Assembly: GCA_013373625.1 (NCBI GenBank)
Contig: JABXHM010000033.1
Span: 1 to 56,448 of the forward strand
From: Alteromonadaceae bacterium
GTDB taxonomy: Bacteria; Pseudomonadota; Gammaproteobacteria; Enterobacterales; Alteromonadaceae
Direction of reading: 5' to 3'
DNA length: 56,448 nucleotides
The notes below the pieces were generated by a model that worked only from the letters and a program-made list of their open reading frames with translations, had not been told where the DNA came from and made no database searches. Below, one piece after another: positions 19,721 to 28,803 of the stretch. How positions within the stretch are numbered: position 1 is the stretch's first letter; each line of letters begins with the position of its first letter. A program made the position numbers and the translations under genes.

Positions 19721-19947
19721 CGATAACCTGCTTGCTTATTTTACCCGGGCTTGGTTCACTTTATGCGATATGCATCAAACCACCAGGGTTACTTAAAAGA
19801 AAACCCGAATTGTGCCTGATAGCTCAACAGATGAAAACCAACAAATTTGCGTCATGGGCCGGTTAACGCTTGCCGGCGGCTAAGTACTTGCGCCGCTAAC
19901 TGTATTATAGCAAGCTGTTTAAACAGATTTACTGAAAGGATATATTC

Positions 19948-20631
19948 ATGCAAAAGCGACTCATATGGGATATTCCCACCCGCCTGTTTCACTGGCTATT
20001 GGTGGCCTGTATACTCGCGCAGTACCTGACCGCTGAGGTGTTGGATGCCATCGACTGGCATTTTAAAATTGGCTATTTCACGCTGGGGCTGATTCTGTTT
20101 CGCCTGTTATGGGGTTTTACAGGCACAACTTACGCGCGGTTTTCTCAGTTTTTAACCGGGCCGGGTAAAGTACTCGCTTATTCTAAAACTATAGCACATT
20201 CCCATTCACCTGACCATGCCGGACACAATCCGTTAGGTGGCTGGATGGTTATGGTGTTATTGCTTTTAGTGGCGCTACAGGGTATCAGCGGCTTATTTAT
20301 TGGTGACGACATCATTAATAATGGCCCCTATTATGACGCAGTGTCACAAGCCACCCGCGACACGATGAATACCATTCACCACACTGCTTTTAATATACTG
20401 CTGGCAGCGATTGCATTACATGTAGCAGCAGTGGTGTTTTATACCCGTTATAAAAAGCAATTACTGGTGCCTGCTATGCTCCATGGAAAAAAGGCCACCA
20501 ATGAACCAGGCATATCATCGTCAAGGCTGCTGTTAGCGCTCACCCTGGTCATCATCGTCATCGCCACGATGTATTATGTGATAGAAATTGCCCCACCCGC
20601 TCCGGCAGTCGATGCCGATATGTACTACTAA
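19948..20631 (+). CDS. Cytochrome b561-type membrane protein
   Basis: 227 residues with about four membrane helices. Features are WDIPTRLFHWLLVACI (a haem-ligand His after helix start), a second His in DWHFKIGYFTLGLILFRLLW, and paired His in TIHHTAFNILLAAIALHVAA. This matches the Ni/Fe-hydrogenase b-type/cytochrome b561 family, which passes electrons between quinol and a periplasmic cytochrome. ATG at 19948 follows AAAGGA. Monocistronic, with a terminator 11 bp after the stop. A soluble partner such as the cytochrome c' at 28.2 kb is possible but not adjacent. Confidence 0.88.
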   Translation: MQKRLIWDIPTRLFHWLLVACILAQYLTAEVLDAIDWHFKIGYFTLGLILFRLLWGFTGTTYARFSQFLTGPGKVLAYSKTIAHSHSPDHAGHNPLGGWMVMVLLLLVALQGISGLFIGDDIINNGPYYDAVSQATRDTMNTIHHTAFNILLAAIALHVAAVVFYTRYKKQLLVPAMLHGKKATNEPGISSSRLLLALTLVIIVIATMYYVIEIAPPAPAVDADMYY

Positions 20632-20641
20632 TTTCATACTG

Positions 20642-20666
20642 GCCCGTCTTTATCGACGGGCTTTTT
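20642..20666 (+). terminator. Rho-independent terminator after cytochrome b561 gene
   Basis: GCCCGTC-TTTATC-GACGGGC followed by TTTTT, 10 bp past the stop codon. A compact GC-rich 7-bp stem, strong on the plus strand. Confidence 0.93.
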
Positions 20667-20986
20667 GCTTCTGACCATCAGAACAATACTTATCACCAAC
20701 GCAATACCAGAGCGTTATAATTCGGTGTCAGGCAGCCGACTACATTTAACTCTGCTAGTATGCGCTGTCCAACCTGTGAAGCTATTGATTTGGTTCATTT
20801 TAACGCGAGTGATGTATTAAACATGCTCAAACGTGATCGTTATTAACAGTATAAAAATAATCCTGTTGGCTGTAGGAGCGCCTTGCTTTCAAGGTATACC
20901 ACTGACCTTAATTGCATTGTTAAACCGCAAAAAGTCAGTAAGATAGCGCTTTACTCAGTAGTGAAAACTTACTACGCGCCATTGTA
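20667..20986 (+). other. Intergenic region with one short ORF
   Basis: This stretch precedes the NADAR gene and must hold its promoter. The only coding hint is a 28-codon ORF at 20760-20846 starting MRCPTCEAIDLVHF, with a CxxC pair like half a zinc ribbon, but without a good ribosome site. It may be a remnant or a chance ORF. No hairpin or operator stood out. Confidence 0.4.
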
Positions 20987-21472
20987 ATGACGGGGAGAGT
21001 CGAGTTGTTTCAGCGTAATACTCAAATGGAAAATGCTTATCGATTTTCTCGTTTCGATACGATCAATCCACTGTCCAGTTGTAGTCCCCACCCTATTGTT
21101 CTGGAAGAGCAGAACTGGCTAACCTGCGAACACTATGTACAGGCCAAAATTTTGCGCTCACCGGCACATGCCAAATCAGCAGCCAGTATGGCTAGCGCTG
21201 AACTGGCGATTGCCTACGCAAAACCCTGGTTCCGACGTAAAGTTAACGACTACAAAAAAATGGCTCCTATCCTTATGACACGCGCGCTGTACACCAAAAT
21301 ACAGATGTATGATGAGGTAAAGCAAGCTTTGTTGGCAGTTAAAGAGCCGTTAATCGTCGAAGGCTCACAGTATGATTATTTCTGGGGAATTGGCCGCGAC
21401 CAACGCGGCGAAAATCATCTCGGTAAAATCTGGATGAACATCAGAGACAAAATCCAGGCATCGGATTTATAA
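20987..21472 (+). CDS. NADAR family protein (YbiA-like N-glycosidase fold)
   Basis: 161 residues. The family signature is at the C-terminus: DYFWGIGRDQRGENHLGKIW, ending in the Lys-x-W-Met segment; the N-terminal part has NPLSSCSPHPI and TCEHYVQAKIL. YbiA-type proteins hydrolyse the N-glycosidic bond of toxic early riboflavin intermediates; other NADAR proteins remove ADP-ribose from guanine. Which applies here is unknown. The start is uncertain: ATG 20987, TTG 21005 and ATG 21026 are all in frame. The next gene (DUF418) is 20 bp downstream in the same direction. Confidence 0.85.
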   Translation: MTGRVELFQRNTQMENAYRFSRFDTINPLSSCSPHPIVLEEQNWLTCEHYVQAKILRSPAHAKSAASMASAELAIAYAKPWFRRKVNDYKKMAPILMTRALYTKIQMYDEVKQALLAVKEPLIVEGSQYDYFWGIGRDQRGENHLGKIWMNIRDKIQASDL

Positions 21473-21492
21473 CACATGGCTGACCGATAAAG

Positions 21493-22656
21493 ATGAACAA
21501 CCACAACGCGCGGATCTTATTTCTCGATGCACTCCGAGGCTATGCTCTGCTGGGCCTGTTTTTGGTTCACTGCGTTGAGATGTTTGAAATCGTGTGGCTC
21601 GGTAACCCGTTTGGCAACTGGGCTTTTGACGGAACCTTTGCCGCCTTTGGTGGCAAAGCTTACGCGATTTTTGCGCTGTTATTTGGTGTAAGTTTCTATT
21701 TAATATTACGTGGCGGCGAGCAACGCCAGCAAGACATTCGAATGCAATTTTTGTGGAGAATATCGCTGTTGTTTGTTTTTGGTGTACTTCATGGTTTGCT
21801 GTACAGCGGCGATATATTACAAATTTTAGCCCTTTCGGGCCTGGTATTGTTGGTGTTACACCGTTTACCACTGTGGCTGCTTTCGCTCATTGCCATATTG
21901 CTGTTATTGCAATTGCCAATGCTGGCGCTAGCACTTTTCCGGGAGTCGCAAGCGCAATTTCCAATGGATACGGCGGTCATGTCGGCGCGTGACAACCTGG
22001 TGTTGTCAACTTACAAGGAAGGCAGCCTCGGTGACGTGCTGTTAATAAACCTTTGGGACGGTTTTGTACGCAAGTGGCAGTGGTTTTATCAGTATGGTCG
22101 GTTATTCAATGTCATCGGATTAACCTTAGCGGGCTACACGCTGGCCAGAGTGAGCTTTTTTACCCGACAGGAACAATACCGCCGCGTATATTGGATAGCC
22201 TTAATCGCACTCATTGTGGTTGTTGAGCTGCTTCAATTTAGTCGGGATGACATACTGGGTTTGATAAACTTAAACTACGGTGCACACTATCTGCCGGCCG
22301 CGTATGGCCTAATTGTTAATACTGGTTATGCATTTATCACCGTGCTGCTTGGTTTGGTGCTTTATTCGTTTGCAGTATTGCAAAATGGTGTCTTAACACT
22401 GGCACCGGTCGGCAGAATGAGCCTGACGGTTTATCTTAGTCAAAGTCTGATTTGTATCCCCTTGTTTTACGGATTTGGCTTTAATGGCTGGCAATGGCTG
22501 AATAGCGTCACCGCGTTGACCATGGGTATTGCCATGTGGTTTGTGATTATGTTTGCTGCTCGCTGGTGGATGCGGCGTTACTACTATGGGCCAGCGGAAT
22601 GGTTCTGGCGTGCCTGCACACTCCGGGATTTTTCACTGCCCATGAACCGGGACTAA
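21493..22656 (+). CDS. DUF418 family polytopic membrane protein
   Basis: 387 residues and about ten hydrophobic helices. It begins ARILFLDALRGYALLGLFLV, a typical DUF418/YeiB opening with Asp-Ala-x-Arg-Gly, and carries FGGKAYAIFALLFGVSF early on. The C-terminal half has VGRMSLTVYLSQSLI and ends near GPAEWFWR, both standard for DUF418. The family is distantly like acyltransferase-3 membrane enzymes; function is not established. Probably co-transcribed with the NADAR gene (20-bp gap). Confidence 0.85.
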   Translation: MNNHNARILFLDALRGYALLGLFLVHCVEMFEIVWLGNPFGNWAFDGTFAAFGGKAYAIFALLFGVSFYLILRGGEQRQQDIRMQFLWRISLLFVFGVLHGLLYSGDILQILALSGLVLLVLHRLPLWLLSLIAILLLLQLPMLALALFRESQAQFPMDTAVMSARDNLVLSTYKEGSLGDVLLINLWDGFVRKWQWFYQYGRLFNVIGLTLAGYTLARVSFFTRQEQYRRVYWIALIALIVVVELLQFSRDDILGLINLNYGAHYLPAAYGLIVNTGYAFITVLLGLVLYSFAVLQNGVLTLAPVGRMSLTVYLSQSLICIPLFYGFGFNGWQWLNSVTALTMGIAMWFVIMFAARWWMRRYYYGPAEWFWRACTLRDFSLPMNRD

Positions 22657-22808
22657 AAACCAACCACGATAACTGTTACCTGCCAACACAAAACAGTGTT
22701 CCTGACTGAAAATACTGCGGCAAGTGTTATTTTGACACCTCAGTCAGTAGCGCTTTGCCTTTATTACGCAATTACCAAAGCGAAAACACACTGGCGCACT
22801 CTTCATCT

Positions 22809-23135
22809 TTAAATATAGCGCCGGCGCTCAGCGGCAATACCTAAGCCTATGAATGCGGCAATATAGGCCACGCCACGGTATTCATAGGCTACAAAGTTAA
22901 ACATATGATGTAATAGTGGCGCGCCATAGAGCGTCAGCGCACCGTAACCAAACGCACAAAGCAAAACAAACAGACCACTGCGGATAATAAAATGTAAGCC
23001 ACTAAGACCACGTTTAACCTGTCGATTAATAATGTCACCATATACCACTAGCAGCGTGGCCATAAGCATTAAACTCATCTCTGTAAAATAATCAGCCAGG
23101 AACTGGCTTATAGGGGCGGTTACCGACGACAACAT
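22809..23135 (-). CDS. Small DUF3392-like inner-membrane protein
   Basis: 108 residues with three hydrophobic segments: FTEMSLMLMATLLVVYGDII, IIRSGLFVLLCAFGYGALTL and GVAYIAAFIGLGIAAERRR. The arrangement (N-terminal PISQFLADYF, central DIINRQVKRGL, end AAERRR) resembles the gammaproteobacterial DUF3392 family of unknown function. It converges on the DUF418 gene. Role unknown. Confidence 0.65.
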   Translation of the reverse strand: MLSSVTAPISQFLADYFTEMSLMLMATLLVVYGDIINRQVKRGLSGLHFIIRSGLFVLLCAFGYGALTLYGAPLLHHMFNFVAYEYRGVAYIAAFIGLGIAAERRRYI

Positions 23136-23197
23136 GGTAATTCTCTTATTCTGACAACAATAAAATGCGCATATTGCGATGCAATCGCTTGTCTGTC

Positions 23198-23225
23198 AAA
23201 AAAAGCCGGCATTGCCGGCTTAAAA
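23198..23225 (-). terminator. Rho-independent terminator after the acyl-CoA synthetase gene
   Basis: AAGCCGGC-AAT-GCCGGCTT followed by a T run on the minus strand, about 70 bp past the prpE-like stop. The flanking A run also makes it usable, more weakly, on the plus strand. Confidence 0.88.
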
Positions 23226-23295
23226 ATCAGGCTCCGGAGAACGTCTGGAGCCCGTTTGGGTAGTAAAAAGTTGACCCACTCTGAGTAAGTCGCAT

Positions 23296-25197
23296 TTAAG
23301 TTGCCCTATCACTAACCAATCCTTGTGCTTGCATGATCGATTCAATTTCCGCCACACTGCCCGGATCGTCAATTGTCGATGGCACAGCCACTTCCTGATT
23401 TGTTGCGATTTGTCTGAGTAACTTACGTAGAATTTTACCTGAGCGGGTCTTCGGCAAACGGGGGACGACAACGGCGCGCTGAAAACACGCAATCGGGCCG
23501 ATTTCTTTGCGCACCATAGCGACCAACTCTTTCTGCAATTCATCTGCATCAATATCAACCCCGTCCTTTAATAACACCAGTCCCACTGGCGTCTGCCCTT
23601 TTAGTGGACAATGAACGCCTATTACCGTGCACTCAGCTATTGCGTCATGGGCAGCGATAATCTCTTCCATTTCTCCTGTTGATAAGCGATGACCTGCTAC
23701 ATTAATCACATCATCTGTGCGGCCCATGATGTATACATAGCCATCGTCATCGATATAGCCGCCATCACCAGAACAGTAATAACCGGGAAAGTCTGAAAGA
23801 TAGCCGCTCTTAAAGCGTTCAAAGTCACCCCATATTGTAGTCAGACAACTCGGTGGCATGGGCAGCTTAATGGCCACAGCTCCCTGCTGGCCCGGCGGTA
23901 ACTCATTGCCTCGTGAATCGAGTATTTTTACGTTAAAGCCAGGGGTCGGCAACGTCGACGACCCAGGCTTAACTGGCATTTCTTCGAGCCCCATAGGATT
24001 AGCACATATTGCCCAGCCAGTTTCGGTTTGCCACCAATGATCCACTATTGGCTTACCGGTTTTTTCTGCTGTCCACAAATAGGTCGGCGGATCCAGCCGT
24101 TCTCCTGCCATAAAAATGGTTTTAAGCGTTGAGATATCGTATTTATTCATCTCACTGGCCTGCGGATCTTCTTTGCGGATGGCTCTAAATGCGGTTGGCG
24201 CCGCGAACAACGCGTTAACTCTGTACTCATCCACCATTCGCCAGAACGCACCGGCATCGGGCGTTCGAACAGGTTTTCCCTCATAAATGACTGTCGTGCA
24301 ACCGTGCAATAAAGGCCCGTACACAATATAAGAATGGCCGACAACCCAACCTACGTCTGACGCTGCCCAGAACACCTCACCAGGCTGCATATTGTACACC
24401 GCCGACATTGAGTATTTTAGGGCAACGGCGTGACCACCGTTCTCACGTACGACACCTTTGGGCTTACCTGTTGTGCCTGACGTGTAGAGAATATACAGGG
24501 GGTCAGTCCCCTTGACCGCAACGCACGGCGCAGGCGTTGCCGCTGCCATAGCCTCATGCCAGTCTATTTCGTTACTGGCGTGCATTACCGCTGTTACCTG
24601 CGGTCGCTGCAACACAATGCAGCAATTGGGTTTATGAGCAGATAGCGCAATGGCTTCGTCGACTAAGGGCTTATATTCAATGATTTTCGATACTTCTATA
24701 CCGCAAGACGCTGTCACAATCAGTTTTGGCTCGGCATCCTCTATGCGAACAGCCAGTTCATGAGGTGCAAAACCACCAAATACAACAGAATGAATGGCTC
24801 CCAGACGCGCCACTGCCAACATCGCAATAACCGCTTCAGTGATCATAGGCATATACAACACTACGCGATCACCTTTGCCAATACCCTGTGATTTCAGTAC
24901 GCCGGCAAACAGCGCCACCTGCTTTTGTAGTTGCCTGTAAGTGAGTGTTGACTTGGTATTTGATACGGGTGAATCGTAGATAATGGCCAGTTGCTCGCCC
25001 CGCCCATTGTCGACATGATAGTCAACTGCCATATACGTAGTATTCATCTCACCGTCTTCAAACCAATGATAAATACCCTCATTATCCTGACTAAGAATGT
25101 CCTGGGGCTGCTTATACCAGGGAAGAGCTTCAGCTTTCTCGGCCCAAAAATGCGCTGGACGCTCCACAGAGCATAGATATTCTGCTTGGTATGACAT
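23296..25197 (-). CDS. prpE: Propionyl-CoA synthetase-like acyl-CoA synthetase (PrpE type)
   Basis: 633 residues, ANL superfamily. The P-loop-like AMP site is ILYTSGTTGKPKGV, the adenylate-binding block HWWQTETGW, and the hinge/acetylation motif PKTRSGKILRKLL near the C-terminus. The VVRENGGHAVALKYSM, FAAPTAFRAIRKEDP and terminal TIDDPGSVAEIESI stretches fit PrpE/ACSS3 rather than Acs. It would activate propionate, and possibly acetate, to the CoA thioester. No prpBCD genes are in the window. CrbS/CrbR-type regulators, known to control acs in vibrios and pseudomonads, lie 8 kb away. Confidence 0.78.
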   Translation of the reverse strand: MSYQAEYLCSVERPAHFWAEKAEALPWYKQPQDILSQDNEGIYHWFEDGEMNTTYMAVDYHVDNGRGEQLAIIYDSPVSNTKSTLTYRQLQKQVALFAGVLKSQGIGKGDRVVLYMPMITEAVIAMLAVARLGAIHSVVFGGFAPHELAVRIEDAEPKLIVTASCGIEVSKIIEYKPLVDEAIALSAHKPNCCIVLQRPQVTAVMHASNEIDWHEAMAAATPAPCVAVKGTDPLYILYTSGTTGKPKGVVRENGGHAVALKYSMSAVYNMQPGEVFWAASDVGWVVGHSYIVYGPLLHGCTTVIYEGKPVRTPDAGAFWRMVDEYRVNALFAAPTAFRAIRKEDPQASEMNKYDISTLKTIFMAGERLDPPTYLWTAEKTGKPIVDHWWQTETGWAICANPMGLEEMPVKPGSSTLPTPGFNVKILDSRGNELPPGQQGAVAIKLPMPPSCLTTIWGDFERFKSGYLSDFPGYYCSGDGGYIDDDGYVYIMGRTDDVINVAGHRLSTGEMEEIIAAHDAIAECTVIGVHCPLKGQTPVGLVLLKDGVDIDADELQKELVAMVRKEIGPIACFQRAVVVPRLPKTRSGKILRKLLRQIATNQEVAVPSTIDDPGSVAEIESIMQAQGLVSDRAT

Positions 25198-25339
25198 GAT
25201 TATTCACTTCCTACACGTAATGATGAGGCACTGAGCTTTTTTTTGAAAACTTCAACATTGCATTACAGTAATCGAAAATGAATAAATTGCGCATACGACC
25301 TTGGGCTTAGATGTCGACAATCCAGCCTATTTTAGACGT

Positions 25340-27910
25340 TTACGTATGACGATATGGCGCTATTGAACTACCATTTACATAATCCAGCCAGGCTTTTTCA
25401 GGTAATGGCCTGGAGAAGAAATAACCCTGAAAGTACTCACAGCCTTTTTTAAGCAGGTAATCACGTTGAAAATCGCTCTCAATACCTTCAGCAACCGTGC
25501 TGACGCCTAACGCCAGGGCCAGGTCAATGATCGAGTTAACGATCGGGACATTGTCATTGTGGAGCGTAATTTCATCAACAAAATAGCGGTCGATCTTAAG
25601 CTCTGATATTGGCAATTCTTTGAGGTAACTCAAACTAGAGTAGCCCGTACCGAAGTCATCGATGGAAAATGAAAAGCCTAACTGGCCGAGCTCTTCCATG
25701 CGTTCACGCACCAGGTCAATACTCGATACCAGAGTTGTTTCGGTAATTTCCAGCATCAGTGCGTGCGGTGTTAGTTGCCAATCTTCAATCAGTTTCTTAA
25801 CAGTATCAGGAAAGTCTGCCCTGACAATATGACGACCGCTTATATTTACCGCTATGCGGGTGGGTTTCCCCATATCCCGGCAACGTTTTAGTAATCTGCA
25901 GGCATCATTAAGTACCCAATTACCGATGTCGATAATGGCATCGCTTTCTTCTGCTATCGGAATAAATTCAACCGGGCTGATATTCCCCAGCTCAGGGTGT
26001 TCCCAACGAATAAGGGCTTCTGATCCAATCACTCTGTTGTGCATATCCAGTTGTGGCTGCAACATCAGATAGAACTCGCCGTTTTCAAATGCTGCCGGGA
26101 ATGCATGGCTGATAGTATTGTAACGATTGTAGTCCTGAAAGGCACTTTTATCGAGTGTCAAAAGACTACCAAGACCTTGTTTTTTAGCACGTTTATTAGC
26201 AAAAGACAAAATCCCATTAATGCGTTCGTAACTTGCTTTTGACGCTTCCAACCGGCAGGATGATATGGCGGCGGTAACAGAATGACTTAGCTCAGCAAAA
26301 GCGATGGGCTCTTGTATTGCCTTATTTAGTTCATTCTCCAGTTTATTGATCTGTTCGTGGCTTTGTTCATCCCCGCCAATTGGTGCAGAGGAAAGAATCA
26401 AAAAGTTATCACCAATGCCTCGATAAACCTTGAGATCTGGTGTCAATACCGAGTTTAAGCGTTTGGCTATGGTCAGCAGTATTTTATCACCCACATTTTT
26501 GCCAAAGCTCAGGTTGTATTGGGTAAAGTTATCCATATCAATCAGGCAACAATATATATCCAGCGCGTTAAACTGCGACGAAGCTTGTTTCAGCAATTTT
26601 GCCAGATCAAGCTCAAATGAACGCATATTGGGTAATGTAGTCAACGCGTCAAAATACGCAGCATGGTAAATTTCTTCCATGGCTTTCTTGCGCTCAGTGA
26701 TATCTTTTACAATACCAATAAACTGACGTTGCCCATCCTGAATGACTTCGGAAAGCGCCAGTTCCATAGGAAATACCCGACCTGATTTATGTAAACCGGG
26801 TAATTCACGCCCCACACCAATAATTTTAGCCCGCCCGGTCTCCAGATAATGGGTAATAAACTCACTATGATATTTGGCGTAAGGGTCAGGCATTAAAATA
26901 CTAACATCGGCACCTTCCAGCTCTTCTGGCTCATAACCAAAAACTTTTGACACCGTTCTGTTTGCGGTAACTATGGTGCCATTGGTGTCTATGGTCACAA
27001 CGGCGTCGTTTAAATTGTCGAGAATGGCCGTCAGATAGGCAGTATGATTGTACTCAGTTTCAAGTAAACGGTGTTGCTCTGTGATATCTTCCAATGCGCC
27101 ATAGACGTGAGTCACCTGGCTTCCTGTGTAACGCGGCTTTGCGGTTGCTTTAACCCGAATAATGTTGCCATCGGCACGATTCAGAAACCCCTCAAGGCAA
27201 TATTCTCCACCTTCGGCGATAGCTTTATTAATACCAGCCCGAATATCAGTTTTTGTCTCAGATGAAAAATAAGACAGTGATGCTTCTAAATCAATGGGCG
27301 CACCAATGGGCAAACCATAGAGCAAAAACATCTCATCAGTCCAGGTGAGTGTGCCGCTGGCGAGTTCAACTTCCCAACCGCCGGTCTTGGATATTGAGCC
27401 TATTTCGTTGAGGAGCTCGAGCTTTTGGTGTAGTAAGGCGTTGGTGTCGATGATGGGACAGGAATGGCCGCGTTTTTTTTCTATGACTAATGCTATACGC
27501 TGACAGGCAATCTCCATGGCCGGCTCACAGAGCGGGGTTAACGCCTGATCCTTTTCACACATCATCACAATACAGCCAACCGGCAATCCATCCGTAATGA
27601 AGAGCTGTTTAGCCAGGCAACGAAAATCGTAATGTAAAGGTGTATCATCGAGGACGAGTTTATCAACCTGCATAATTGCCGGGCTGAGGTAATCATAGTC
27701 TGATATTACGAGCTCAACGCTGTCGACAGCTATTGCTTTGCCATCGATAATATAAAACACCACTGTATCGGCACGATACTTTGCATCAAGTCCAATCAAC
27801 ACGACGCCACGACAGCCCGATATTTTTGTTGCCTGCTCGGCAATACTGCGAAAATTAAACCCTGATATATTAGCCAGTATACTCGGCCGGTTCGAAACCT
27901 GGTCTTCCAT
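25340..27910 (-). CDS. PAS-PAS-GGDEF-EAL protein, probable c-di-GMP phosphodiesterase
   Basis: 856 residues, soluble. A GAF-like N-terminal part (1-165) is followed by a PAS domain (about 175-275; TGGWEVELASGTLTW), a second PAS of the FixL kind (about 288-400; ILDNLNDAVVTIDTNGTIV), a GGDEF domain (about 415-575) and an EAL domain (about 590-845). The GGDEF site reads RGIGDNFL, so the cyclase motif is lost. The EAL site is kept: GSEALIRWEHPELG, LEITETTL, SIDDFGTGYSSLSYL and ELKIDRYFV. It should degrade c-di-GMP, with the decayed GGDEF perhaps binding GTP. Stands alone between prpE and the cytochrome c' gene. Confidence 0.9.
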   Translation of the reverse strand: MEDQVSNRPSILANISGFNFRSIAEQATKISGCRGVVLIGLDAKYRADTVVFYIIDGKAIAVDSVELVISDYDYLSPAIMQVDKLVLDDTPLHYDFRCLAKQLFITDGLPVGCIVMMCEKDQALTPLCEPAMEIACQRIALVIEKKRGHSCPIIDTNALLHQKLELLNEIGSISKTGGWEVELASGTLTWTDEMFLLYGLPIGAPIDLEASLSYFSSETKTDIRAGINKAIAEGGEYCLEGFLNRADGNIIRVKATAKPRYTGSQVTHVYGALEDITEQHRLLETEYNHTAYLTAILDNLNDAVVTIDTNGTIVTANRTVSKVFGYEPEELEGADVSILMPDPYAKYHSEFITHYLETGRAKIIGVGRELPGLHKSGRVFPMELALSEVIQDGQRQFIGIVKDITERKKAMEEIYHAAYFDALTTLPNMRSFELDLAKLLKQASSQFNALDIYCCLIDMDNFTQYNLSFGKNVGDKILLTIAKRLNSVLTPDLKVYRGIGDNFLILSSAPIGGDEQSHEQINKLENELNKAIQEPIAFAELSHSVTAAISSCRLEASKASYERINGILSFANKRAKKQGLGSLLTLDKSAFQDYNRYNTISHAFPAAFENGEFYLMLQPQLDMHNRVIGSEALIRWEHPELGNISPVEFIPIAEESDAIIDIGNWVLNDACRLLKRCRDMGKPTRIAVNISGRHIVRADFPDTVKKLIEDWQLTPHALMLEITETTLVSSIDLVRERMEELGQLGFSFSIDDFGTGYSSLSYLKELPISELKIDRYFVDEITLHNDNVPIVNSIIDLALALGVSTVAEGIESDFQRDYLLKKGCEYFQGYFFSRPLPEKAWLDYVNGSSIAPYRHT

Positions 27911-28148
27911 AAACCATCACCATCTCACTATTACTGAAGAATAATGTTGTTAAAAACTCCCTATAAGCATAGGTAAGATTGTTTAAAGTACAACTATTTA
28001 GATAACATACTACTCAATGGCTGAGGGCGGCTTGCAGCACGTAAAACCCTATCAAAAAAATACTAATGTTAAAAAATCTCAGTGTCGAAGGTCTGCCATC
28101 AGGTTATCCGCATCGATTGCCCAAATAGTTTCGTTATCGCCAAGACAC

Positions 28149-28171
28149 AAAAAACCCGGCGGCAGCCGGGT
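28149..28171 (-). terminator. Rho-independent terminator after cytochrome c' gene
   Basis: CCCGGC-TGCC-GCCGGG followed by six T on the minus strand, 24 bp after the cytochrome c' stop. Confidence 0.93.
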
Positions 28172-28194
28172 ATCTTTAACCTCTTGTGACCAGG

Positions 28195-28665
28195 TTAGTC
28201 TTTGTAATCATCGTGACATGACTTACACGTGCCACCCAATCCACCAATTGCCTTTCTGTAGAGATCTTCATTTCCTGACATGGCAGCAGCTTTAATGCCA
28301 CTCGCCGCATCTTTTAAGTCAGCAATTTTTGCCATGACGTCAGCTTCATTGGTAAACAACGACGGCAAGGCATCGGTGCTGACATCAAACTGCGTTGTGT
28401 CTACTAGCAGGTAATCAGCCATCATATCGGCTAATTGCTCTAACCGGGTAGCGTTGGTTGTCATCACATCAGTATCAAAGGGCAGCGCCCCTTTCGCCAT
28501 GCCAAACATCGGTGATGCATTGCTTTTAACCAGTTGATACAACGACTGACGATACTCCACGGCAGCTTCGGCCTGTTTTTCTGACTTTGCCACTGAAACA
28601 GCATTAGCTGCAGCAGTTAATCCTAACGCAATCAGTCCTACTGTAAGTACCTTTACTGTTTTCAT
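28195..28665 (-). CDS. Cytochrome c'/c-556-type periplasmic haem protein
   Basis: 156 residues with a signal peptide (TVGLIALGLTAAANA, cleavage near ANA/VSV) and one C-terminal haem c site, CKSCH at 147-151. A four-helix bundle with a distal C-terminal haem site is the cytochrome c' architecture; MFGMAKG near residue 55 could supply an axial Met as in c-556. These proteins carry electrons or bind NO in the periplasm. Monocistronic, with a strong terminator. Confidence 0.88.
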   Translation of the reverse strand: MKTVKVLTVGLIALGLTAAANAVSVAKSEKQAEAAVEYRQSLYQLVKSNASPMFGMAKGALPFDTDVMTTNATRLEQLADMMADYLLVDTTQFDVSTDALPSLFTNEADVMAKIADLKDAASGIKAAAMSGNEDLYRKAIGGLGGTCKSCHDDYKD

Positions 28666-28744
28666 TTCCTGTTCTCCGGTTCGGTTAGCGTAAATTGCCT
28701 GTTGGTTGTTAAATTATATTAGATCTTATAGGTTTATCTTGAAC

Positions 28745-28777
28745 AAAAAAAAACGGATCAACAAGTGTTGATCCGTT
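28745..28777 (-). terminator. Rho-independent terminator after dnaJ
   Basis: A 12-bp perfect stem (AACGGATCAACA / TGTTGATCCGTT) followed by a run of nine T on the minus strand, 27 bp after the dnaJ stop. Confidence 0.93.
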
Positions 28778-28803
28778 AATCGTTGATAATAAAAGGTGAG
28801 CAA

